From Onthophagus taurus (taxonomy: Eukaryota; Arthropoda; Insecta; Coleoptera; Scarabaeidae): a DNA stretch of 64,000 nt. Location of the stretch: contig NC_091975.1 in NCBI RefSeq assembly GCF_036711975.1, positions 3,598,501-3,662,500 on the forward strand, given 5' to 3'. The position numbers and the translations under genes are program-made. Below are positions 23,701 through 34,300 of the stretch, one piece after another; within the stretch, counting starts at the first letter, position 1, and every line of letters begins with the position of its first letter. The notes beneath the pieces are model-generated. The model saw nothing but the letters and a program-made list of their open reading frames with translations. It did no database searches and was not told where the DNA came from.

Positions 23701-23971
23701 ATAAAAATATATAACAACCTGGAGATCAATAACAACTAGAACTAACACCAAAATCTAGAATTAGAAAGTTTCGGATTTAACTGTGCGTCTTCACACTATT
23801 TCTTGACGTTTTCTATAAGACAAGACAAAAAGTTTCCTTCAAGACAAGATTTCTTGTCATGTCGCACCCTAGTCTGAAGACGCACGGCTAAACCCGAATG
23901 TTTCTAGTTCTAGGTCTGGTGCTAGTTCTAATGACAGTGCTGGATACTACCAGGTTATTATATATTTTTAT
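23701..23971. repeat. Fold-back repeat family, copy 3 with intact ends
   Basis: The 271-base element has 22-base terminal inverted repeats: 23701-23722 and 23950-23971, 21 of 22 bases pairing. Inside are AACTAG words, a TTTCGGATTTAACTGTGCG arm facing a CGCACGGCTAAACCCGAATG arm, and an AGACAAGA-rich insert. It is the clearest full-length copy of this family in the window, and it lies in what would be a long intron of the AJM1-like gene. Confidence 0.75.
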
Positions 23972-24127
23972 TGAACTAGAATCATTCAGTGATTATATGT
24001 ATATCAACAGATGGAGTTATATTTATTTATTAATTAAAATCTAGATGGAGTTGTTTATTTAGTTTGAACCATAGTGATGTATGAGTGAAAAGAAATTTGT
24101 AGTAAAATTAAAAATTTCAAAATCATC

Positions 24128-24316
24128 ATGGTGAATTTCTTCAGAAGTTATCTGAACTATATTGGCGAATTTTTCGGTGAGGACCGAACGAAAGTAACCC
24201 CTGATTATAAAATGGTTCGTTTGATACAAAACGAAAATTACTTACAAGCAGGGAAAGAAATATTGAAGTATGTCAAAATTGGACAAGATTCAGCAACTTC
24301 ACCAAAATCATCATGA
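24128..24316 (+). CDS. Hypothetical 62-residue protein
   Basis: A short frame starts at an ATG followed by G and encodes MVNFFRSYLNYIGEFFGED and a charged helical remainder ending KSS. An AATAAA-like signal (GCAATAAATTAAC) lies 45-60 bases after the stop. There is no signal peptide and no family that I recognise. It may be a real small gene within the intron of the opposite-strand AJM1-like gene, or chance. Confidence 0.3.
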   Translation: MVNFFRSYLNYIGEFFGEDRTKVTPDYKMVRLIQNENYLQAGKEILKYVKIGQDSATSPKSS

Positions 24317-27149
24317 TAAAACTGTTAATTATGTTTAAAACTGAAACAAATTAAGTTTTATGCAATAAATTAACATTAAAAAAAACTAATTTTTATTAAG
24401 TAAATATTTTCAAACAATTTATAAGATTAAACCTAGTGATTATAGCGTGACGTGTTAAAATACCGATATGTAATAAGCTTTGGTCGTATATGGTTGTAGG
24501 GATCGTCGATTCAATTTGTTTGGAGACTCGGGAGTCACATTTCTCTTTCGATTTTTGTTAGTGAACGTGACCATTTCAAGAAACGATCACGAAAGATAAC
24601 ATTTCTTGTTGTTAAGGTACCGTTAAAGGCCCCACAAACACATCGTAAAATCTAATTTGATAAATTAAATTTTAAATATATTTCTAAATCAATTTGTATT
24701 TTCATATTCACTACGCGTTGAAGAAACGTGTTAACCTTATCGAGGGCAAAACGGTCGTGTAAGCAGCGATTAAAATTCTTTAAACATTAAGTTCAAAATG
24801 AAAACTGTATAAGTAAAACTTCATTTGCATACGAATGACTCAAAAATAACGTCATTTTCACAGACTTATAATATAAGCCGGTAAAGTAGATTTCTATAAA
24901 CATTTTATAAAGTATTGATTTAATTAATAATTTGTTTTAAAAAATGGATCAAAACACAGCAACCAAAACAATAATAATTAATAAATAAATTTTGATTTTA
25001 ATTAAAAAGCTAAACACTCAATTCAACAACTCTTACCTTTACTTTATAATTATTTAATTCGGGAATCTGGAGTTAGAAGAATTCGGAAGCTTTTTTCTAA
25101 ATAAAATACTATAAAAATAAAAATTTGATTATTATTTTACTTTAAAATTAAATTTTATTTAATAATTATGTCTTATTTCATTTCGTTGCTAATTTCAGTT
25201 AAATTAAGTTCTATCAAATTTGACACCACCTAATTAGTTGACACGTCATTCGACCTAGTTTTACAGTAAAAAGCGTCAAGAGACTTAAAATTCTTAAAAC
25301 TTTACGCCTATTATGTTAAAGAATTACGCCCAGAGTCGAGAGGAGGTGTTAAATATTCATAAGGTGTTAAGAAATTTCTTAGAATTTTGCCGCAAAAATT
25401 ATCTCAAAAATTTATAAAGTTGATTTATTGATTACAAGGCAGGAAAAAAATGGATTTAAACTTATCAACGCCTCGTATGGTAAACGAATAAACGATTACG
25501 ACAGTAATAATAATCAAGCTGAGGGCCCTGTAAACGTAACCGCAGATGGTGTAACTCTGGCAGCCGGAAGTTGGCCTCTCGGGTGCCTTGTGGCATTTGT
25601 TATTCTACGTACGTACACAATGGTCTTGGTCTAAATTAAACCGATCATACTGGATCGTCCTCAGTGGAATGTCAAAGCTGATTATTCGAATCAAAATTGA
25701 AATGTCAAAAACTGAGGTTATGTAAAAATAATTAAAAATGTACTATGTTCACTTTGTTGATAATTTCAATTGTGTTTTGATATCATTAACATAACCTAAA
25801 TTATCTGTAAACTTTTTTTTATAGAATTATCTACTTTTATAGTATTGCGCTTTCAAACAAAATTAGAAAATCCATCTGTTTGCAATTTACAATCCCTTCC
25901 GCAACATTAACCCAAATCAATTTACTATTCAGAAACCCGAGACAGTCGCGAAAGTGTTTATAATTAATGCGGCGTGCGGTTTTAAAACGTTTCTCATCGA
26001 CCTTTTAATTAATCAAAAAAAATATTAAACCAAAATATCGTTATAATTCATGATTAATGCGAAAAAATGATTAATATCTCAAATTCGCGCTAAAATTGCC
26101 ACGTTTGTAGTAAATAAAATAAAACCGAATGGTTTTAATAAAAAAAAATCATAATTTTTCGTTTAACTCTTTATTGAACCATAACGACACCATAAAGAGA
26201 CGAGGGTCACTGACATCGAGATATACACACTCAATCCATTATTCGTACGCTCGTTTTCTTCGCGCGAAGAGTCTCTCACTTGAAGAGACCCTCCTCAATG
26301 AATAAACCACTCAAAAGGGACTCTTTGTTTTTTATTTATTATTTAATTTTTATAATTGGAAGCGATGAGTCATATGATCAGCCAGATGTATTTGAAAATG
26401 AGAATGGGCGTTGATTTTGTATTTTTTCGCCAAATTAAATCTTGGCAGATAAACAGAACCTTGCTTTCACGGTGTAATTGACCTCGGGAAAATGGTCGGG
26501 TTATCTAAAATTATTCTTAGTGTTTTCCCTTGGCAACTAAAACACTCTCTGACGTAATAATTCCTTGAGAGCATACCTATTCTTTTTTTCTATTTTAACT
26601 GTATCTAGGAAGTAGATAATTATAGAATCAAAATAGAAAGTTTTTTCTTTTTATTTAAAATTCTAAATAAAATGTGTTTAATTTATTGTTGTTTAATTTA
26701 TTATCTCTTATTAGCATTGAAGGTGCGGATTTAAAACGGTTAGAATCCTTGGAGGTCGTTTTTGCGGGTTACGGGCGGTTCGTAAATAGGTCAAAGAATG
26801 AAAGAGCTCTCGGCTATTTGCAGCCGGTTGTTGTTGACGTTGTTCTTTTCTCTACGAGGAGAAGCACAAAAAATACAAGATCGTTTCAAGTTTCAAAGCT
26901 CAAAATTGCTAAGTTAGTTATCTCAAAAGAAGGAAACAATTTAATGCAAGTAATATAATAATTGAAAATTTGATTATTAAACTTTGTGTGAAAAAATAGT
27001 AAGCCACACCCATCTAACCAATTAAGAAGTATCTAGAAAGTGACCTTGAAAGAAAAGTTTCCTAGGTACAATACGAATTGGCAGCATAGAATCAAATGTG
27101 GAAACAGAACATAGAAACTCCATAGAAATTCATTTATAGAACATTCTTG

Positions 27150-27330
27150 AGTCCAGTGATTATGTGTCAGACGAATTATGGCCCCATTCGGGATGATGAT
27201 TTGAGACAGATCCGCACAACTGAAGTAAGGAAGGCCAGGCTTAGATGGCTTGGCCACATGTCGGTGGTAAGAAGAGCAAAAATCCGAGGGTCTACGACTT
27301 CCAGGACAATAGGTATGGCAACAGTACAAA
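27150..27330 (+). pseudogene. LINE reverse transcriptase C-terminal remnant
   Basis: The frame reads IRDDDLRQIRTTEVRKARLR followed by WLGHMSVVRR. This is the characteristic end of non-LTR retrotransposon ORF2 proteins (arginine-rich, then RWLGHV). Only about 60 codons survive, with no RT core nearby. It is a truncated, dead copy. Confidence 0.5.
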
Positions 27331-28387
27331 TTAGCACCATCTAGTTGTCGTTGTGAGTGTTTCCAGATCGACACATTCTTTTTAATTGTGGCTTTGATAA
27401 GGTATGGAGTCCAGAATAACTTTGCGTTCTCTGTATTTTGCGAAACACACAAACATATTTTGAATGAAATATTATTAATTCCCATTATTATGATTGTATA
27501 ACTTTTTAATTAAAAATTGACGGTTTTTTCGAAACTTGCAACAGTAAATAATCAAAAAAGAACCGAATCTAATCGTACAAAACCATTGAGTTGCAGAACC
27601 AATGAACCAATTTCAATTGAAAACTTTCGAAGTTAAAATATATCAAAACGGCAAAATCATTGTTTTATTTCCGTTCGATTCGTTTGTAAAAGAGGCTTTG
27701 AAAATTTGTTTTGTTCGAAAGAAATTCTTTCACGTTTTTTTTGAAAATCCCGTTAAGTTAAATCACATTAAATAGAGGTCGGGGATTTTCATTCCCCGAC
27801 TGAGGAGAAAAGGTCAATTTTGTTTTTAAAACCGGCCTTAAAACAGTTTTAAATATAGGGCACGGGTTTATAAATAAGTTTAGAGAGCGGTTGGTGTTTA
27901 TTTATTTTCCGAAAATTCCACGTTCAGAAAATTCGAGCTAAAATTATTTATAAAAAAAACGAAATTTGAGATCAAAATGTATATTATAAAAACGGTTTTT
28001 AACACCCCCATTTGGAAGCTTTACGGAGCTTTAAGTCCCGTTTGTTTTTAAAAACGACACGTGTCCCGGAAGTTGCACAATTTATTCCACATTTGGTTTC
28101 GTTACGACTTATAACGTGCCGGTATTGCTTCTGGGAGTATTTAAATAATCAAAGATAAACATCCAGTGAATGATAAATTATGCATGTTTGCATTTTATCG
28201 TTTAAATTGGTTTTTTGATAAGAATTTTTTTCGTTTTGCGATAAGAATGTTTTAACATCAAAATAATTTAATTTGTACGAAAAGTGAGGTTAGATTTTGA
28301 ATAATCAAAATTTTTCAAAAAATTACTTTTAATACCAACCCAAAAATGTTAAAAAAATAATTAATTGAGAAAAAGAAATTAACTTAC

Positions 28388-31300
28388 CTCAACAACCTTA
28401 AGATTCTGTTTATCCAGTAGAAATTCCATGGATTTATGTGGTCTTCCTGTGTGTTGTGGGGCTTTGAGACCGGAAGATGGAGCCTCGGCCCCCAAATTCA
28501 TTAGACTTCGCGTTTTCACATGAGCCCCACTGGTGATAACCGTCACCTCCGTGTCAAGGTCCGTCTCGATCAACCCCATGGGCTGCTCCATAGGTCCACC
28601 ACCCGAAGAATCAATACCCTCGTCCCTTTCGGTGTGCCGCCCCCCTGTCAACATCGTCGCAGGCGCACCCACCACCATATCCGGCCTTCTTTTAACGCAT
28701 GCTCCTACAACCCTTGGTCCACATTTCGGAAGCGGCGGTTTTGATATCAATTTCTTCTCATCAACTACAATTTCTTCAGGTTTTTGATCATTCTCAATAG
28801 GATCTTTTAATGGGATATAAATGTAATCTGGTTTTGTTGCAAATAAATTTTGATTTTCGCTTTCTTCTGGGTTCGTTTTGATTGGAATTTTTTTTTTGTG
28901 TTGTTTTTCATTTTTATTTCGTGATGAAAAACGAAAACTTGCGAGACGCGAGAAGAAACCGCCCAATTTGGTGGCTTTCTTTGAACTTCTATGCGCGACG
29001 ATGGGTTCCATTGCACTGGTCGCTGTTGGTTCTTCCACTTCTTTGCCGTTTGAAATCGCCACGTGACTGGTGGTACTTTTAGTGGTGGGAGCGGCGGTGT
29101 TATTGTTGTAAACACTCGGTGATGTTGAGTGGGTTGAGTGAGTTGAGAGTACGGTATGTTTATATTGAACACCATCACCGTCCGTATATGTTCTTTCAAT
29201 TTCCGCACCAGCATGACAATTCTTTAAAATGTTAAAAAAATGAAATTATAAACTAAAATATAAACTGATAAACTATAAAAATTAGTTTTGATTCTTCTAA
29301 TTTACCTAAAGGCAACAATTATTACTTATTAAACGAAATATTTACGATTAAAACTTTAAAATTAAAATTCTTTCAATCAAATTGACAATGACATAATAAA
29401 CCAAAACCGAACTGAAGTTTGCACAATCAGTTTTATTATTTTAATTTCTTCTTAAATATACAAAGTTTTATTTAAAATTCTTATTTTATTCATAAATCAT
29501 TAAAATTTATTCGTTATATCTAATAAATTAATGCAAAATCGATCAAAAATTAATACAAAAAAAGGTCGCAATTATAACCGATAGATGGCAGCATCAAACA
29601 GTTATCTAATTACCAAATAGTTTATTTATTATAATTTTTTTATAATTAAACTCACCTTGCTATTTCTTCTTGATACGTTTGGTTGACTAATCGAGTGCCT
29701 AGGTCTTAAGGGGACAAAAGTATATTCCTTATCTCTTAAATTAATTGTTTCAGCATTTCCAACTTGAACCATATCCGATAATAATTCCGGTTGACTCGAA
29801 CTTGAATAAAAGCGATTAAAATTTGGTCGAATAGGTTCCGGCTTAATTAATTTTATTTCATTATCATCGACAATTTCATTAATCGGAGTCACATCATCAT
29901 CACGATTAATTTTATCATCTTTAAACGTTACGTTTGAAGATAAACTACTCGAATCTTCTCTTTCCGTTGATAAACTATCGTCCCTCCAATTAACTTCGGA
30001 TACAATCGGACAAAAATGGACACCTTTTGATGATGTCGAACCACTGAATGATCTTGTAAAGCTTAAGTTTTTTGATTCATCGTTATCAGAGCTTGTACTT
30101 GTTGTGCTTTTATTAGCTAAAGAACTTTTTCTCGGTTGTTCACCACCGAATGAATTCCTTTTTAATTTTTCATCATCGTAATCATTTTTGAAATCGACGG
30201 TGAGGTTGGGAGTGCTTTTAACGTTTCTTTTTTGGTTATTTTCGTTTGTTAGTGATGAAATTAATATTATCTCGTTAAAACTTTGTTCTGATATAGCTTT
30301 TAAAATTTTTTTATCAAATTCTTTGATGTACTTATAATTTTGTTGTTGATTCTCTTCGTTATCACTAAAATCAATCGTATTTTTCATCGCTTCTAAATAA
30401 GAACCTTCCCTTTTATAATGTAAGTCATTATTTTTATCTTTTTTCTTAAATTTCTTTTTCGTTTCCATCGTTTTTTTGATGTTAAGATTGATTAAATCGA
30501 AATTCTTTGTTGCAATCGATTGTTGGTTTTCCCAAAATTGTTTTTCTGTTAAATTTAAATCTTTAGGTACACTTGAAGTTAATGCTGAGGAACTTGTGGG
30601 TATACTGAGTGTGAAAAGGTTTGGTTCGCTTGTATATTTAGATTGTGGACGAATAAATTCCTGTTCTAAATTTAAAGCCGCCGCCGCAGGTTGAGTTTTA
30701 AAATGGTCTCCGACTCTTATGGAATGTTTGTTAACCTTTTCATATTTATCTAAAATTGTTAAATCTTGATAGCTAACTCCGAAGTTACCGGAAAAGCGGT
30801 TTTGAAACATTTCAAAATCGTAAGCTTTAAATTTTTTAATATTTTTATTAATGTTCGGATTACTATTGGATTTATTTTTGTTATTATTTTGGAAAATATG
30901 ATCACTATAACCACTATCTTCACTTAAATTCTCAAACGATATTTTATTTTTTAAACCATCGAAGCTTCTCCATGTTTTCATGCTTTTCGAAAAAGTTTCT
31001 TCACTTTCTGTTGAGTCACTGCCTGAATTCGAATCTTCAACGCTTCCATTATAAAATAACGAATCTCTACTTGCTTTATTTTTATTTCCATCGATCTTTA
31101 AGATAGTCTTAAAATAATCAGATTCTGGTTGTTCTTGATTATGCTCATTTTTTGTTAGCTCTGGATTTGATTTTCTTATTTGTCGTTCGGATTCAAAAAA
31201 ATTATTAAAAATACTGGGTGAACTACTTGAGATATCTTGACATTGTTTTTCTAAACTCTCGAATTGTATTAAACTGCTCGATCTACTTAATGATTCATGT

Positions 31301-34300
31301 ATTGAATCATCATCGCTTAATGTTGATGATAAATCTTGACGACGCCGTTTTGATGGACATGCTAATTCTCGCTCCGAACTGGATTCAATTTGACCTAAAA
31401 CAATAAAGAATAACGATGTAAAAGTGTTTTGAAATAAAAATAAATAGAACACTTTTTTCTTGTTAAAAAGATGAAACTTTCTGTGTACTGGACGGTTTCT
31501 AAAGGAGTATTTTGTTCCGGAAATGTCAACAGGTATCTCAGGTACTTTAACTATTCAGAATTTAGAGCAGGGGTTTCACAATGAGACTAAAATAGATATA
31601 ACAAAAGGATTTTTTATTTATTTTTCTTGGAACATTTATTATAAAAATAAAAATTAAGTTGGTATGGATGATTTAAGAAAAAAAGATGATCTTAATACTT
31701 ATTTTTCTATATAAATAACTTTTGATATCCATCTAAAAGTGACACCGTCCAATTTAAACTTAAATTGAATAATGCTTCTTCCACATTGAAGCAGTAAACA
31801 GTATCCCGTTTGCCAACAACGATATAATCGGTTTTTGCCGTCGTTGATCATTAATAAATTCGAAAGGACAGGAAACTATTACAACCGCGTTACGGCTGTA
31901 TTTCTATTTTCTAAGATAACGAGAGCAGAAATGATGCCCTGAAACTACATAACTTAGTTTAGAATGTCGCTATCTATGTTAGTTAATTAATAATGTTGTA
32001 ATAAACCATTTTAATTAATTAAGAATTAGTATTTATTAACATTTTAAATGATTTAATATAGGCAACTTAATATACGCATCTGTATTTTAGGTTGCATAAC
32101 AACCGATTTTTTTTTCTTTTCTTTAAATTTTTAGAATAAATTGATTAAGAGGATTAAGAGAAAGTTTTCTTTTCTACTATTGTGCGTGTAAATTACAATC
32201 GGTCAACAAAGAATGAGGAAAACGTATTTAAAAAGAATTCTCTAAAGAAAAATAGGAAAAGCATACCCATTGTTACAACGTATTTAAATTAAAATTTCTT
32301 TTCTACCACTAAATATTACTATATTTAAATCATTTTAAAAATTATTATATAACGCCCAGTAAAAGTATTTATTACCAGGAAGGAAGCTTTTTTATGGTTT
32401 CTCGGGTTCAATGAAACTTGAATCTTACCTAAAGTATGGATTCTGATTACGGATCCAGATTCGGAATCGGTTGCGAGCCAACCAACCGGGGAATCTCTGG
32501 ATTCTGAAAGATCGCTATCCGATCGTAAGTCATCTGAAGTTTCTTCTTGAATCGTTTCGAGATAAGCATAATGTTGACTCGCGTTTCCTTGTAAGAATAA
32601 GTCTGCATCTGAAATAAATTTTAACCTTAATTTAGTTTACATAACATGTTTCCCCCACCGTTAAATTCTTTTTAATTAGAACTGGAAAAAATTGGTTTGG
32701 TTTCACTTTCGGAATTACGTGTACCAAAACCAAAGAACTAAAATACGTGCATGTACATAGATGTGTTGGACGTGAAATGTAACCAACAAACCATAAACCC
32801 CGTAGCAATTAGTATTTTAAACGTAGCGTAACCGTGAATAATTGTTTAAAAAAATGTTATCGTTAAATTAAAATTCTTTGTCCTTCGATTTATTAATTTT
32901 TCTTTCAATTAACTACAAAAATTACCACTTTTTATGTTTTTATTTTCATTTTTAGTTTACTCAGTGCAAATAAACACTCAAATTCGTTTACTCAGCCGAT
33001 TATAAAATCCTGTTATCACGTTTTACGTGTTATTTTTCGTTCATTCATAAAAAAATCGAATTTTTAACGTAGTAAACACATTTTACACGTCTTTTCTAAC
33101 CGGAATTCGAAAAACTACGTTAATTTAATCAACAGGAAAACGCACTTTAAACAGTAAATAGAGCGTCAACGATAGATGATGTGTGAAAGGACGTCTCGAA
33201 ATGTTGAGCAGAGAAAGGAGTCGATTTCTTCTTTTCGAAAAGTATGGAAATAACATAAAACTTTTTTGATGATTTTTTATACAAAATTAAAGGTTTTAAT
33301 AGATTTGAAAATGTCACTTTTTTAGGTTAAGAGAAACGTCAAACGTTAAAACACACTTTGAGGTTATGAAGTTATTAGACTTTTTTATGCATTATGTATA
33401 ATTAAATAAAGTTAATCAAATAAAATGGACCACCGGTACAAGGATAACTAAAGTCAGTATCATCGAAAAAATAATAATATAATTTTTGGATTGGAATTGC
33501 AACTAAATACGATAGATGGCGGTATTTTTAATCTTTATTAATAATTATGTTTAATTATTTCAAAATTGACATGGATTTTTAAAAGGTTGATTGAAAAATT
33601 GCAAAAACCTTGATTGTAAGTGGTCTTAGTGACGAAATCGGAAGCCGGTGCGTGATATTCGTTACACAACCGATTTAATGGAAGGTCGCTCACGATCTAC
33701 AACAATTATTATTTAGTTAGATAGTAAGAAAGAAAGAACAATGAAGGATTCTGTCCTCCGGATTCTTCTACTCCGGTTTACCGTGGCAATCTTGTCTCTT
33801 TCTCTGTTTGTGGTCGTCTTTCTACCTTCCTCTTGGTGGTGATCATTTAAATTCTTACTCTGACCTTGCTTGAACCTGAGTTCACTCTCCTCTTTCATCT
33901 TTTCTTCATTATTTCTTTATTATTTCATTACCAACCATAAGAACAATCAGTATTTTGTATTTTTTTATGTAGAACGACTAACGGTAGATTTAAACCCACT
34001 CAAAATTCAAAATGAAAAAACAATTCGTTTATTATTCACGGTTTTCAGCGACCTCATTGATGCCAAAACTGTTTTCTTTTACTCTTTTTGTTTCAAATCT
34101 ATTAGGGTACGCCACTGAGTCACGGGAAGAAGTAAAAAGCGAACACCATTTGACCTTTCTTGGTGACATTTAAAACGTTAGAATCGAGAATATTCTTCGT
34201 TTATTTAAAATATTAAAAGGTTTCCGAACCAAGAAGAATTTCATTAATGAAAATAGAAATTGATTTCGCAAATAACTGCGTTTCTTACTCTTATCGATGC

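Larger units (their letters stand above)
22693..28387. other. Putative long intron / intergenic region
   Basis: 5.7 kb lie between the AJM1-like C-terminal exons and the N-terminal exons. Listed separately are exon B, a fold-back element, a 62-codon frame and a LINE scrap. A 68-codon frame at 25428-25634 is GC-richer than its surroundings but matches nothing known to me. The rest is AT-rich with scattered TGTCAAA and GAGGTTATG words, for example 25660-25740. Confidence 0.45.

Noticed and set aside
25428-25634. 68-codon + strand frame with a hydrophobic end
   Set aside because: It is GC-richer than its flanks, but there are no splice signals, no signal peptide at the right end and no recognisable motif.
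26674-26958. 94-codon + strand frame
   Set aside because: It has no motif, AT-rich start and no splice context. It is treated as chance.
28520-29082. Several + strand frames opposite the AJM1-like exon 4
   Set aside because: They are antisense shadows of a coding exon. The minus strand has the in-phase exon with splice sites.
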